Notes: generated by a model not told the origin, from the letters alone. 64,000 bases of DNA from Necropsobacter rosorum (GCA_000751835.1 CCMQ01000006.1:1-64000), one strand, 5' to 3'. Counted from the first letter of the stretch, positions 8,738 through 18,293 are shown. Numbers and translations: made by a program.

Positions 8738-9646
8738 ATGAACAAATTATACGGTATCGTTATTCCAATGATTACCCCATTAACAAATGATGATGATATT
8801 GATGTTTTTTCACTAGAAAAGTTAACGGATTATTGTATTGGTAATGGCTTGCATTGCCTTTATCCCTGTGGCACCACTGGTGAAATGATGTATTTATCCG
8901 TAAAAGAACGAAAACTTATCGCTGAAGTTGTCGTGAAAAAAGCGGCCGGTCGTGTACCGGTATTTGTTCATGTCGGTGCATGGAATCAAATGGATACCAT
9001 TGAATTGGCTCGACATGCTGTGGCTATTGGTGCTGATGGAATAGGCGTTGTTACACCTGCCTTTTATACGTTAACCGACAGAGGATTAATTGATTATTTT
9101 ATGGCTGTGGCAAACAGTGTTCCGGAAAATTTTCCAGTATATTTATATGGTATTAAACAAAATGCGGTGAATGATATTAATAAATATATTTGTGAGAAAG
9201 TCGCCTATCAATGCAAAAATGTTATCGGGGCAAAGTATAGTTTTCCTGATATGACAAGAATACAAGAGCTGATGACAGTGCAAAACGGTACTTTCGACGT
9301 GCTTGTTGGATCAGATCATATGTTGACCGCCACATATTCAATGGGAAGTAAAGGCACTGTTTCAGGTAATGCCATGTGTATTAAAGAACATTATACGGCG
9401 CTGTGGAATGCATTGATAAGCGGAGATTACCCTCTGGCAGCTCGAATTCAAAAACGAACTAATATATTAAATAGTATTATGATGAGCACAGGAAAAAATA
9501 TTGCGGCTTATAAAGTTTTGCTTCAACGGGAAGGTATTATCCGGACTACAAAAATGCGCCGTCCGATGGAGGACTTAACGGCGGAACAAATAAAAGGGCT
9601 GTTAACGGAAATGGATAAACAAGATTTTAAAACTGTTCGGCTATAA
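8738..9646 (+). CDS. DHDPS/N-acetylneuraminate lyase family aldolase
   Basis: A 302-residue TIM-barrel class I aldolase. It keeps the family motif GTTGE (in YPCGTTGEMMYLS), the catalytic Tyr in VYLYGIKQN and the Schiff-base Lys in NVIGAKYSFPD. The residues after Lys and the YGIKQN loop differ from true dihydrodipicolinate synthase (YNxPxRT; IKEAT/SGD), so lysine biosynthesis is unlikely. The start is the ATG at 8738 because AAGGAG sits at 8726-8731; an upstream ATG at 8711 has no ribosome site. Known family members release or condense pyruvate. Beside an acid importer and a DhaK/DhaL kinase it probably cleaves a 2-keto acid to pyruvate plus a small aldehyde or ketone. Confidence 0.85.
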   Translation: MNKLYGIVIPMITPLTNDDDIDVFSLEKLTDYCIGNGLHCLYPCGTTGEMMYLSVKERKLIAEVVVKKAAGRVPVFVHVGAWNQMDTIELARHAVAIGADGIGVVTPAFYTLTDRGLIDYFMAVANSVPENFPVYLYGIKQNAVNDINKYICEKVAYQCKNVIGAKYSFPDMTRIQELMTVQNGTFDVLVGSDHMLTATYSMGSKGTVSGNAMCIKEHYTALWNALISGDYPLAARIQKRTNILNSIMMSTGKNIAAYKVLLQREGIIRTTKMRRPMEDLTAEQIKGLLTEMDKQDFKTVRL

Positions 9647-9663
9647 ATTTATAGGGGGCGATA

Positions 9664-10656
9664 ATGAAAAAAATAATTAATCATACAGATCAATATACTG
9701 ATGATATGCTAAAGGGAATTTATGCTGTTCATCAGGATAAAGTCAAATATGTGGCGAACGATTTAAGATGTTATTGCACACGGCAAAAACTACCAGGTAA
9801 AGTGGCTATCGTCACCGGAGGTGGCAATGGGCATTTACCGCTATTTTTAGGTTATGTAGGGGACGGCATGTTAGATGGCTGTGGAGTCGGCGATGTTTTT
9901 CAATCTCCATCGGGGAAACAGATTTATCAGATTACCAAGGAAGTAGAAAGTGGAGCGGGTGTTCTCTATCTATATGGAAATTATACCGGCGATATTATGA
10001 TTTTTGAGGATGCCGCGGAACGTTGTGCAATGGCTGGAATTGAAACGCGTAGTATTGTCGGCACGGATGATGTAAACAGCAGTATGGATGTGAATGTACG
10101 TCGTGGGGTTGCCGGAATATTTTTTATGTATAAGGCCGCCGGCGCTAAAGCCAGAGCAATGGGAAGTTTAGATGAGGTGTTTAGAGCGGCGCAAAAAGCG
10201 AAAGACAATACACGTACTGTAGGATTTGCCTTATCTCCCTGTATTATCCCGGAAAAAGGTGTACCGAATTTTACTTTGGCAGAAGATGAAATGTCGATGG
10301 GAATGGGGATCCACGGGGAACCGGGAATTTGGAACGGGCCACTTAAAACTGCCGATGAGATCGCTCGGGAAAGTCTCGATACAATTCTGAAAGATATGCC
10401 TTGCCGACCGGAAACGGAAGTGGCTTTGTTAATTAACGGATTAGGCAGTACACCTTTAGATGAGCTGTACATTCTTGCCAATAACGCGATTTCTTATTTG
10501 AATAATAAAAATATTCGGGTATATCGTAGCTGGATAGGCGAATTTGCTACTAGTATGGAAATGGCCGGTGCTTCAATATCTCTTTGCCGGGTAGATAGCG
10601 AATTGAAAAGCTGGTTTGATGAGCCGGTTTGTACTCCTTTTTATACGCAGAATTAA
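9664..10656 (+). CDS. dhaK: Dihydroxyacetone kinase subunit DhaK
   Basis: A 330-residue substrate-binding subunit. The residues known from E. coli DhaK are present: His57 in GGGNGHLP (normally GGGSGHEP), Asp in NYTGD, and His217 in GIHGEPG, which holds the ketone or aldehyde covalently as a hemiaminal. The loop around His57 differs from strict dihydroxyacetone kinases (SGHEP becomes NGHLP), so the true substrate may be a related 3- or 4-carbon carbonyl compound. It follows the aldolase by 17 bases and precedes dhaL by 22, clearly in one operon. No PTS subunit DhaM is nearby. Confidence 0.88.
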   Translation: MKKIINHTDQYTDDMLKGIYAVHQDKVKYVANDLRCYCTRQKLPGKVAIVTGGGNGHLPLFLGYVGDGMLDGCGVGDVFQSPSGKQIYQITKEVESGAGVLYLYGNYTGDIMIFEDAAERCAMAGIETRSIVGTDDVNSSMDVNVRRGVAGIFFMYKAAGAKARAMGSLDEVFRAAQKAKDNTRTVGFALSPCIIPEKGVPNFTLAEDEMSMGMGIHGEPGIWNGPLKTADEIARESLDTILKDMPCRPETEVALLINGLGSTPLDELYILANNAISYLNNKNIRVYRSWIGEFATSMEMAGASISLCRVDSELKSWFDEPVCTPFYTQN

Positions 10657-10678
10657 TTATCTGCAAGGTAGGTAAATC

Positions 10679-11323
10679 ATGGAGAAAATTACAATAGAGC
10701 AGCTTCCGCAATTGTTTGAAGCAATAGCGGATCAATTTGCGAAAAATGCAGATATATTGTGTCAAATGGATAGCAGAATGGGGGATGGTGATTTAGGACT
10801 TACCATGAAAAAGGGCTTTGGTGGGCTGCCGGCAATTTTCCGACGTATCAATGAAACGGATTTGGCTAAAAAGATCCAGTACGCGGGCATAGAATTGACT
10901 GATTTAGTCCCTTCGACGATGGGAATGCTTATGGGGACCGGTATTTCTTACGCAGGTAAAGCACTGTCAGGAAAAACGGAGTTAGATGCGCAAAGCATCC
11001 CATTATTTTTACATGGATTTTGTGAAGGAATTATAAAAAGAGGAAAATGTCATCGGGGCGATCGTACAGTGTTAGATAGTCTCGGACAAGCTGCCGATGA
11101 GTCAAAGAAATATATATCGGAAAAGCTGGGAGCATCGTTAAAAGAAGTCTGTTTAGCCGCATTAGAGGGTGCTAAAAAAGGCGTTGAGGCGACTAAAACA
11201 ATGAAACCTAAATTTGGCAAGGCAGCAGTATATGCAAATATTGCTGAAGGGATTGCCGATCAAGGTGCTGTAGCCGGACTTGTAATGATACAGGGAATCA
11301 CTGATTATGTTTTAATGAATTAA
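10679..11323 (+). CDS. dhaL: Dihydroxyacetone kinase subunit DhaL (nucleotide-binding)
   Basis: A 214-residue all-helical nucleotide-binding subunit. The three Mg-binding aspartates are present in MDSRMGDGDLG. The His that usually follows (DGDHG) is Leu. The phosphate loop appears as MGTGISYAG and the later KCHRGDRTVLD corresponds to the KAxxGDKTMLD helix. With no DhaM in the operon it probably uses ATP rather than a PTS phosphoryl donor, like the ATP-dependent members of the family. AAGGTAGG lies ahead of the ATG. It is the last gene before a strong terminator. Confidence 0.85.
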   Translation: MEKITIEQLPQLFEAIADQFAKNADILCQMDSRMGDGDLGLTMKKGFGGLPAIFRRINETDLAKKIQYAGIELTDLVPSTMGMLMGTGISYAGKALSGKTELDAQSIPLFLHGFCEGIIKRGKCHRGDRTVLDSLGQAADESKKYISEKLGASLKEVCLAALEGAKKGVEATKTMKPKFGKAAVYANIAEGIADQGAVAGLVMIQGITDYVLMN

Positions 11324-11370
11324 TATTTAAATTAAGCCATTTGTATTCGAAATAATGGACGAAAAAATAT

Positions 11371-11409
11371 ATACCTTTATCAATACGTTAAATTGATAAA
11401 GGTATTTTT
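11371..11409 (+). terminator. Strong Rho-independent terminator ending the accessory operon
   Basis: A perfect 14-bp stem (11371-11384 with 11392-11405), a 7-base loop and a T-run to 11409, located 48 bases after the dhaL stop. The remaining bases to rnm (11518) hold one USS core at 11491-11499 and nothing else recognisable. Confidence 0.93.
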
Positions 11410-11518
11410 ACAATAGCCATTTGAACCAATTGTTAAAATATTGTATAAAGAATGGCGAGTGAAAAATTATTAGAAATTTGCAATAAACCAACCGCACTTT
11501 AATTTTCAGAGAGTATAA

Positions 11519-12349
11519 ATGGCGAGAATTTATGATTTGCATTGTCACAGTAACGCGTCGGACGGGGTGTTGACGCCGAGGCAGGTAGTGTTGCGGGCGG
11601 TCGAGCAGGGCGTGGCGGTGTTGGCGTTGACGGATCACGATACCACGGCGGGATTGGCGCCGGCGCGTGCGCAGGCGGCTTTATCGGGGCTGGAATTAAT
11701 CAGTGGGGTTGAGATTTCCACCGTTTGGGAAAACCGGGTGATTCATATTGTCGGGCTGCATTTTGATGAAACCCATGCAAAAATGACCGCACTTTTGGCC
11801 GAACAGGCGGAGAAACGCTATCAGCGAGCCGTTGAGATCGGCAATAAACTGGCGAAAGCCGGTGTGGCTGATGCGTTTGCGCAGGCACGAAAACTCACCG
11901 ACGGGGAGGTAACCCGCGCTCATTATGCCCGTTATCTGGTGCAAATCGGTAAAGTGGCCAATGAGGGACAGGCATTTAAACGTTATCTCGGCCAAGGCAA
12001 ATCCGCCTATGTGAAGGCGCAATGGGCCAGTATTCCAGAGGCCGTGGCGGTGATTCATCAGGCCGGCGGGCTGGCAGTGCTGGCTCATCCGCTGCGTTAT
12101 ACTTTAACGGCCAAATGGATTAAAAAATTAATTGCCGAGTTCAAACAATGGGGCGGCGATGGCATAGAAACGGCGGGATGCGGACAGCGTGACGATCAAC
12201 GTCAGTTATTGGCTCGTTGGGCAACGGAATATGGCCTGCAAAGTTCCGTCGGCTCGGATTTTCATTATCCCTGTAGCTGGGTGGAGCTGGGCAGATCATT
12301 GCAATTGTCTGCCGAGTGCACGCCGATTTGGCAAAGCTGGGAAAAATAA
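11519..12349 (+). CDS. rnm: RNase AM (PHP-domain 5'-3' exoribonuclease, YciV/TrpH family)
   Basis: A 276-residue PHP-domain metallo-phosphoesterase. Its N-terminal metal motif DLHCHS (His8, His10) and LTDHDT, with a later LAHPLR and C-terminal GSDFHYP, are the standard PHP metal ligands. The E. coli homologue YciV is a 5'-3' exonuclease that trims the 5' ends of rRNAs and degrades short oligonucleotides. AGAGAG precedes the ATG. The gene is convergent with the LysR gene and shares an inverted-USS terminator with it. Confidence 0.88.
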   Translation: MARIYDLHCHSNASDGVLTPRQVVLRAVEQGVAVLALTDHDTTAGLAPARAQAALSGLELISGVEISTVWENRVIHIVGLHFDETHAKMTALLAEQAEKRYQRAVEIGNKLAKAGVADAFAQARKLTDGEVTRAHYARYLVQIGKVANEGQAFKRYLGQGKSAYVKAQWASIPEAVAVIHQAGGLAVLAHPLRYTLTAKWIKKLIAEFKQWGGDGIETAGCGQRDDQRQLLARWATEYGLQSSVGSDFHYPCSWVELGRSLQLSAECTPIWQSWEK

Positions 12350-12385
12350 CGCGGTCAGGCTTTTGTTTGTGAGGCTGCGAAAGTG

Positions 12386-12414
12386 GAAAGTGCGGTGGTT
12401 TTGACCGCACTTTC
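12386..12414. terminator. Inverted-USS bidirectional terminator (rnm / LysR)
   Basis: GAAAGTGCGGT (12386-12396) and ACCGCACTTTC (12404-12414) form an 11-bp stem made of two opposed uptake sequences, between the converging ends of rnm and the LysR gene. Confidence 0.75.
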
Positions 12415-12433
12415 GCTGGATTGAGCAGGCAGT

Positions 12434-13327
12434 TTATTGATCAGCGCAGAGAGGTAATCCGCTGATAAAGTCAATAAACGCTCTGACTTTGGCGGCCAGA
12501 TGACGGCGGTGCGGATAAACGATATGCAGATCCAACTGTTGCTGGCGGTAGTCGGACAGAATTTCGACCAGCTGTCCGGATTGTAATTCTTGCTCAATAA
12601 AAAAGCGCGGCGAATTGATAATTCCCAGCCCTGATTTCGCCAGTTCGGCGAGGGTTAATCCGTTATTACAAATCAGTTTGGAGCGCATTTTTATCCGCTG
12701 AATGCGGTTTCCGTCGGTAAACTCCCAGTAAATCTGATTGCCGGTCGCTTTATACAGCAAACAGTCATGGCATTCCAGATCCTGCGGGGTTTGCGGAATA
12801 CCGTGCTGCGCCAGATAGTCCGGCGAGGCCACAAAGTGCATGGTGGCGGTGGCGATTTTTTTTGCCACCAGCGAACTGTCCTGCAGATAGCCGATACGCA
12901 GGGCGAGATCAAATCCTTCGGAGACTAAATCGACCATGCGGTCGTTAAATTCAATTTCCATATGCAGATTCGGATGCGCTTTGATAAATGACGGCAGATT
13001 CGGGGCGATAAAACGCAAACCGAAATCGCGCGGGATGGAAATGGTCAGGTTGCCCTGCAAAGTGGTGGCCAGATTGCTGATACTGGCTTCCGCATCTTCC
13101 AACTCAGCCAGAATGGGCTGACAGCGTCGGTAATACATCAGGCCGGCTTCTGTCGGTACGATTTTGCGGGTCGTGCGTTGCAGTAAACGAGTTTTGAGCT
13201 GTTCTTCCAGTTGGGAAACCAGTTTGCTCGCCATGGCGACGGACATATTTTGTTGCGCCGCGGCCTGGGTAAAACTTTGCATTTCAATCACTTTGCAGAA
13301 TACGGAAATTGCATTCAGTTTGTCCAT
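12434..13327 (-). CDS. LysR-family transcriptional regulator
   Basis: A 297-residue LysR regulator. The N-terminal winged HTH (about residues 4-60; TQAAAQQNMSVAMASKLVSQLE) is followed by a periplasmic-binding-protein-like effector domain of normal length, of the DsdC/AaeR-like small group by appearance. It is divergent from topA with about 110 bp between them, but it is too short and too dissimilar to be CysB, the usual topA neighbour in E. coli. The target genes and ligand cannot be read from the sequence. An AAGG signal precedes the ATG. Confidence 0.9.
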   Translation of the reverse strand: MDKLNAISVFCKVIEMQSFTQAAAQQNMSVAMASKLVSQLEEQLKTRLLQRTTRKIVPTEAGLMYYRRCQPILAELEDAEASISNLATTLQGNLTISIPRDFGLRFIAPNLPSFIKAHPNLHMEIEFNDRMVDLVSEGFDLALRIGYLQDSSLVAKKIATATMHFVASPDYLAQHGIPQTPQDLECHDCLLYKATGNQIYWEFTDGNRIQRIKMRSKLICNNGLTLAELAKSGLGIINSPRFFIEQELQSGQLVEILSDYRQQQLDLHIVYPHRRHLAAKVRAFIDFISGLPLCADQ

Positions 13328-13436
13328 TTATATGCCTTTTATATGTCTTTTTTTAAAAAATGGTTGACCTAACCACAGATAGTCAGCAATATATCGGCAA
13401 TTTTACACAAAATAAAACAAATTAGGTAAATAAAAG

Positions 13437-16043
13437 ATGAGTAAATCCTTGGTTATTGTGGAGTCGCCGGCAAAGGCGAAAACCATTAATAAATATTTAG
13501 GGAGTGATTATGTGGTGAAATCCAGCGTCGGGCATATCCGCGATTTACCCACCGTCGGCAGCAGCAACGGCGAAAAAGCCAAACCGGTTTCTACCAAAGG
13601 ATTAAGCGCGCAGGAAAAACAGAAAATCAAGCAGGAAAAAGAACGTAATGCGCTGGTCAAACGGATGGGGATCGACCCTTATCATGACTGGGCGGCGAAT
13701 TATCAGATTCTGCCGGGCAAGGAAAAGGTGGTGTCCGAGTTAAAATCGCTGGCCAAAAAAGCGGATCATATTTATCTGGCGACCGATTTGGATAGAGAAG
13801 GGGAGGCGATTGCCTGGCATTTGCGTGAGGTTATCGGCGGTGATGAGGCGCGCTTTAGCCGCGTGGTGTTTAATGAAATCACCAAAAATGCCATTAAACA
13901 GGCGTTTGACAAACCGGAACACCTGAATCTGGATCGGGTGAATGCGCAGCAGACGCGGCGTTTTCTCGATCGGGTTGTGGGATTTATGGTATCGCCGTTA
14001 TTATGGAAAAAAGTGGCGCGCGGATTATCCGCCGGCCGTGTGCAGTCGGTGGCGGTAAAACTGCTGGTGGAGCGGGAGCGTGAAATCAAAGCGTTTAAAC
14101 CGCAGGAATACTGGGAAGTGGATGTGTTGGCCGACACCGCGCAGCAGGCGACGATTCGCCTTGATGTGACGGAGTTTGAAGGGAAGAAATTCGAACCGAA
14201 AAATGCGCAACAGGCGAAAAGTGCGGTGGATTTTTTACAACAATCCGCTTACCGGGTCACGGATCTGGACACCAAACCTACCGGTTCCAAACCGCGTGCG
14301 CCTTTTATTACCTCTACGCTACAGCAAACGGCCAGCACCCGGCTGGGTTTCGGGGTGAAGAAAACCATGATGCTGGCACAGCGGTTATATGAAGCGGGCT
14401 ATATCACTTATATGCGTACCGACAGTACCAATTTAAGTCAGGATGCGTTAGGCATGGCACGCGATTATATCGGCAAACATTTCGGTCAGCCGTATTTACC
14501 GGCAAAACCGAATTTTTATTCCAGCAAGGATAATGCACAGGAAGCGCACGAAGCCATTCGCCCGTCCGATGTCAATATCAACGCGGACGATCTGAACGGC
14601 ATGGATAAAGACGCGGTGCGTTTGTATGATTTGATCTGGCGTCAGTTCGTCGCCTGCCAAATGCCGGCGGCGCAATATGACAGCACCACTCTGACGGTCT
14701 CGGCGGGCGATTATGTGCTGAAAGCTAAAGGGCGGATTCTGCGTTTTGACGGCTGGACCAAAGTGCTGCCGCAAATGGGTAAAAGCGCGGAAGATCAGGT
14801 ACTGCCGGATGTGCGCGTGGGGGATACGCTGGCGTTAAACGAAGTGATTGCGCAGCAAAACTTTACCAAACCGCCGGCGCGTTTTACTGAAGCGGCATTG
14901 GTTAAAGAGCTGGAAAAACGCGGTATCGGCCGGCCTTCCACTTATGCGTCCATTATTTCCACCATTCAGGAGCGCGGTTATGTGCGTACGGAAAACCGTC
15001 GTTTTTATGCGGAAAAAATGGGTGAAATTGTCACAGATCGCCTGGATCAATCCTTTGCCGAGCTGATGAATTATGATTTTACCGCGAATATGGAAGATGT
15101 GCTGGATCAGATCGCGAAAGGAAAAAAAGAATGGAAAGCGGAACTGAACCATTTCTTCCGCGATTTTTCGCAACAACTGAGCAAAGCGGAGCTGGACGAA
15201 CAGGCGGGCGGCATGAAACCGAACAGCTTAGTGCTGACGGATATCGATTGTCCGACCTGCGGACGTAAAATGGCGATTCGCACCGCCAGCACCGGGGTAT
15301 TTTTAGGTTGCTCGGGTTATGCGCTGCTGCCGAAAGAACGCTGTAAAACCACCATTAACCTGATTCCTGAAGCGGAATTGCTGAATGTGTTGGATGATGC
15401 CTCGGAAACCAAAGCATTAATGGAACGGAAGCGTTGTCCGAAATGCGGTACGGCGATGGACAGCTATCTTATCGACGCCCACCGCAAACTGCATATTTGC
15501 GGCAATAACCCGAATTGTGACGGCTATGTGGTGGAGCAGGGCGAATACAAAATTAAAGGCTATGACGGTCCGATTGTGGAATGCGACAAATGCGGTGCGG
15601 ACATGCACTTAAAGCTCGGCCGTTTCGGCAAATATATGGCTTGCACCCAGTGTGACAACACCCGTAAAATTCTGAAAAACGGTGATGTCGCCCCGCCGAA
15701 AGAAGAGCCGGTGCATTTCCCGGAACTGAAATGTGAAAAATCCGATGCTTATTTTGTTTTGCGTGACGGTGCCAGCGGCGTCTTTATGTCGGCGCATAAT
15801 TTCCCGAAATCACGCGAAACCCGTCCGGCAAAAGTCGCCGAACTGGCATTATATCGTGACCGTTTGCCGGAAAAACTGCGTTATCTGGCGGATGCGCCGC
15901 AGCAGGACAGCGAAGGAAACGCCGCGATTATTCGCTACAGCCGTAAAGAAAAACGGCAATATGTCACCTCGGAAAAAAACGGCAAGGCGACGAAATGGCT
16001 GGTGGATTATATCGACGGTCAATGGGTTGAACGGGCGAAATAG
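13437..16043 (+). CDS. topA: DNA topoisomerase I
   Basis: An 868-residue type IA topoisomerase that relaxes negative supercoils. The Toprim domain is at the N-terminus ([21 protein letters not shown]). The catalytic Tyr is in [10 protein letters not shown] at about residue 325. Three C-terminal cysteine-rich zinc-ribbon modules start at CPTCGRK, CPKCGTA and CDKCGAD, as in E. coli (865 residues), followed by a basic tail. It is transcribed alone and faces uspE, with a perfect 16-bp stem terminator between them. Confidence 0.97.
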   Translation: MSKSLVIVESPAKAKTINKYLGSDYVVKSSVGHIRDLPTVGSSNGEKAKPVSTKGLSAQEKQKIKQEKERNALVKRMGIDPYHDWAANYQILPGKEKVVSELKSLAKKADHIYLATDLDREGEAIAWHLREVIGGDEARFSRVVFNEITKNAIKQAFDKPEHLNLDRVNAQQTRRFLDRVVGFMVSPLLWKKVARGLSAGRVQSVAVKLLVEREREIKAFKPQEYWEVDVLADTAQQATIRLDVTEFEGKKFEPKNAQQAKSAVDFLQQSAYRVTDLDTKPTGSKPRAPFITSTLQQTASTRLGFGVKKTMMLAQRLYEAGYITYMRTDSTNLSQDALGMARDYIGKHFGQPYLPAKPNFYSSKDNAQEAHEAIRPSDVNINADDLNGMDKDAVRLYDLIWRQFVACQMPAAQYDSTTLTVSAGDYVLKAKGRILRFDGWTKVLPQMGKSAEDQVLPDVRVGDTLALNEVIAQQNFTKPPARFTEAALVKELEKRGIGRPSTYASIISTIQERGYVRTENRRFYAEKMGEIVTDRLDQSFAELMNYDFTANMEDVLDQIAKGKKEWKAELNHFFRDFSQQLSKAELDEQAGGMKPNSLVLTDIDCPTCGRKMAIRTASTGVFLGCSGYALLPKERCKTTINLIPEAELLNVLDDASETKALMERKRCPKCGTAMDSYLIDAHRKLHICGNNPNCDGYVVEQGEYKIKGYDGPIVECDKCGADMHLKLGRFGKYMACTQCDNTRKILKNGDVAPPKEEPVHFPELKCEKSDAYFVLRDGASGVFMSAHNFPKSRETRPAKVAELALYRDRLPEKLRYLADAPQQDSEGNAAIIRYSRKEKRQYVTSEKNGKATKWLVDYIDGQWVERAK

Positions 16044-16058
16044 CCCGTAGCAAACAAA

Positions 16059-16098
16059 AAAGTGCGGTCAAAAATTTTTATTTTTTTGACCGCACTTT
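16059..16098. terminator. Inverted-USS bidirectional terminator (topA / uspE)
   Basis: A perfect 16-bp stem pairs 16059-16074 with 16083-16098. Each arm contains an exact USS core, and A/T runs flank both sides, so it can serve both topA and uspE. Confidence 0.9.
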
Positions 16099-16118
16099 GT
16101 CTGTTTATCGCAGCGAAT

Positions 16119-17045
16119 TTATTCTTTTTCGCTCGGTTTAATCGCCAGTAAGTTACAATTCAGTTTGCTGATTACATGTTCTGCGGTGTTGCCTAAAAAA
16201 GCGGCGGACAGACCGGTTCGTCCGATCGTGCCCAACACTACCATTTCCGCGCCGATTTCTTTCGCTACGGCAGGAATGACATCTTCCGGGAAGCCTTCAC
16301 GGACATGCGTGTGATCTTCATCGATGCCGAATTGCTGGCGCAGTGCTTTCATGTTGATCAGATGCTGACCGCGGATGCTGTTGTTATATTCGGCGGTGTT
16401 GAATTCCGGTAAATCAATGGCCATATTAATCGGTGTCGGCGGGTAGGCGGTGACCAGATGTACGTTGCCGCGTTCTAAAATATCGGCCAGATCAATGCCT
16501 AAAGCGACTAATTCGTCGTTGAAAATGCTGTGATAATCTTCATCGTCGGATACGTTGACCGCAACCAGAATACGGCGCTGATGTTTCCAGTCGCCGTCTT
16601 TAACAATCATAATCGGTGCCGGACATTTGCGCAGCAACTGCCAGTCCATCGGGGTGAAAATCAGGGAGGTAATGCTTTCTTCTTCCTGTGTGTATTTCAC
16701 CACTAAATCATAATGTTGCCGCTCCACTTCTGCCGTGATGGCTTCCGCTTCGTTGCTGTTCCATACCACGGTGGAATGAAATTCAATTTCCGGATCGGCA
16801 TATTTTTCCAGATAAGGCTGCACCGCTTTATGCCGTTGCTCGATAACGCCGCGGTGCATGCTTTCACGCTCTTCGGCGGACAACAGCGCGGACATTTCAT
16901 AAGAAAGATCGTAAACCGCCATAAAGGTCGTAATTTTTACCTTTGTTTCGCTTTTTTGCTCTTTAACCAAACGCACCGCGCGGGCGAGCGCATATTGTTT
17001 TTCATTTTCAGGATTCAGTACAACAAGAATATTTGTAAACTTCAT
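16119..17045 (-). CDS. uspE: Universal stress protein E
   Basis: A 308-residue tandem universal stress protein. Two Usp domains (about residues 1-150 and 155-305) each begin with a hydrophobic strand (NILVVLNP; RILVAVNVS). The second keeps the nucleotide-binding GTIGRTG...GN pattern. The start is the ATG at 17045: GGAGG lies 5 bases ahead, and the in-frame upstream codons overlap that signal. It sits directly downstream of fnr on the same strand, the conserved fnr-uspE arrangement of gammaproteobacteria. Confidence 0.95.
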   Translation of the reverse strand: MKFTNILVVLNPENEKQYALARAVRLVKEQKSETKVKITTFMAVYDLSYEMSALLSAEERESMHRGVIEQRHKAVQPYLEKYADPEIEFHSTVVWNSNEAEAITAEVERQHYDLVVKYTQEEESITSLIFTPMDWQLLRKCPAPIMIVKDGDWKHQRRILVAVNVSDDEDYHSIFNDELVALGIDLADILERGNVHLVTAYPPTPINMAIDLPEFNTAEYNNSIRGQHLINMKALRQQFGIDEDHTHVREGFPEDVIPAVAKEIGAEMVVLGTIGRTGLSAAFLGNTAEHVISKLNCNLLAIKPSEKE

Positions 17046-17189
17046 AACAACCTCCATGCTATGCTCTAGTGGCTATAGAATAGAAAAGATTCGTTGAAAT
17101 AACAAGAAGAGTTTTTGAAAAAAGTGAGCCGACGCAACAAATCACATTGCATCTAATATTGCATCGGCGCGGAAGGGGATTTTTCTGAA

Positions 17190-17963
17190 TTAACTGATCA
17201 TCTGAATGCGCGATTTGGTGGCGCCGGCCAGCTCGGAAAGTTCCGCCATATTGTTGATGGTGATATATTTTCCCTGCACCGATAACATCCCGATTTTCTG
17301 GAAGCGCCCGAGCAGGCGGCTGATGGTTTCAACGGTGAGTCCAAGGTAATTGCCGATATCGCCGCGGGTCATGGTTAAGCGGAATTCACGGGCGGAAAAA
17401 CCTCGGGCGGAGTAGCGGCGGGATAAATTATAAATAAATGCGGCAAGGCGTTCTTCGGCATTCATTTTAGACAGCAACAGAATCATTTCCTGATCGCTTT
17501 TGATTTCATTGCTCATCAGCCGCATGATTTGCTGGCGTAATTTCGGCATTTTGCCGGACAGATCGTCTAAAATATCAAAAGGGATTTCGCAGACCATCGC
17601 GGTTTCCAGCGCCTGCGCAAAGCTGGGATGCTGCATATTGATAATGGCGTCAAAACCGACCAAATCGCCGGGAAGATGAAAAGAGGTGATTTGTTCTTCG
17701 CCGGTTTCGCTGATAGTGTAGGATTTAATTGTGCCGGAACGGATAGCATACAGGGAGGTTAATTCGTCACCGGCCTGAAATAACACTTGCGCTTTTTGGA
17801 TCGGTTTTTTACGCTCAATAATATTATCAAGCTGATCCAATTCATGTTCGTTTAAGGTAAAAGGAATACAAAGCTGGCTGATACTGCAATCTTGACAGTG
17901 AATCGCGCAACCGCCGGATTGAACCCGGCGCCCGATTTTAGGTTCGCTGGCTAAAATTTTCAT
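17190..17963 (-). CDS. fnr: Fumarate and nitrate reduction regulator FNR
   Basis: A 257-residue oxygen-sensing CRP/FNR regulator that switches on anaerobic respiration genes. The [4Fe-4S] cysteines are Cys23, Cys26 and Cys32 in the N-terminal cluster (with a non-ligand Cys19) and Cys125 in the sensor domain, matching E. coli positions with a shift of 3. The C-terminal HTH has the FNR recognition helix ([13 protein letters not shown]). An FNR-like box about 50 bp upstream (18010-18023) suggests autoregulation, as known in E. coli. Confidence 0.98.
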   Translation of the reverse strand: MKILASEPKIGRRVQSGGCAIHCQDCSISQLCIPFTLNEHELDQLDNIIERKKPIQKAQVLFQAGDELTSLYAIRSGTIKSYTISETGEEQITSFHLPGDLVGFDAIINMQHPSFAQALETAMVCEIPFDILDDLSGKMPKLRQQIMRLMSNEIKSDQEMILLLSKMNAEERLAAFIYNLSRRYSARGFSAREFRLTMTRGDIGNYLGLTVETISRLLGRFQKIGMLSVQGKYITINNMAELSELAGATKSRIQMIS

Positions 17964-18009
17964 CTAATCCTCAATAACGTGATAAAGCAAAAAAGAAATC
18001 GTGGTAAAA

Positions 18010-18023
18010 TTGATCTAACTCAA
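18010..18023. promoter_or_regulatory. FNR-box-like palindrome between fnr and the small membrane protein gene
   Basis: TTGATCTAACTCAA matches 9 of the 10 conserved positions of the FNR consensus TTGAT-N4-ATCAA. It is about 50 bp upstream of fnr and 70 bp upstream of the divergent small gene, so it could act on either. Confidence 0.6.
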
Positions 18024-18092
18024 TAAATAATAGCATTAAATCGAAAAATTAAGAAGATTTAAATAGTTAAAAATATGTTAAGGATGTAAGAA

Positions 18093-18239
18093 ATGGCGGC
18101 GGAAAAACTGACCAAAAAGCGTGTGATGCAAATTTTGCTGATGTTGTGTATTTTGCTGGCGGCGTTTACTTATAAAACCTGTCATTACGAAAAACCGCCG
18201 CAAAGTGCGGTGGAAAATCAGCAGGTTTCCGATAACTAA
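18093..18239 (+). CDS. Small single-pass membrane protein (48 aa)
   Basis: The ATG at 18093 is preceded by AAGGA (about 7-10 bases upstream). The frame encodes 48 residues: a short basic N-terminus (MAAEKLTKKR), one hydrophobic helix at about residues 12-26 (QILLMLCILLAAF), then a polar tail rich in Pro, Gln and Asn. An exact USS core lies inside the coding sequence. A GC-rich hairpin follows the stop directly. The basic side precedes the helix, so the tail is probably periplasmic. It is divergent from fnr across an FNR-like box. I do not recognise a family. Confidence 0.7.
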   Translation: MAAEKLTKKRVMQILLMLCILLAAFTYKTCHYEKPPQSAVENQQVSDN

Positions 18240-18264
18240 AACGCCGGTAATTATTCCGGCGTTT
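18239..18264 (+). terminator. Hairpin after the 48-residue membrane protein gene
   Basis: AAACGCCGG (18239-18247) pairs with CCGGCGTTT (18256-18264), overlapping the end of the stop codon. The T-run is short. Confidence 0.7.
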
Positions 18265-18293
18265 GGGGTTATACCAAGCTGATTTCAGCGCAA

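Noticed and set aside
8738-9646. Dihydrodipicolinate synthase (dapA) of lysine biosynthesis
   Set aside because: The Tyr and Lys loops differ from true DapA and the gene lies in a catabolic and transport operon.
13327-13437. LysR gene beside topA as CysB
   Set aside because: It has 297 residues and a different effector domain; CysB has about 324 and a distinct sequence. Only the position is similar.
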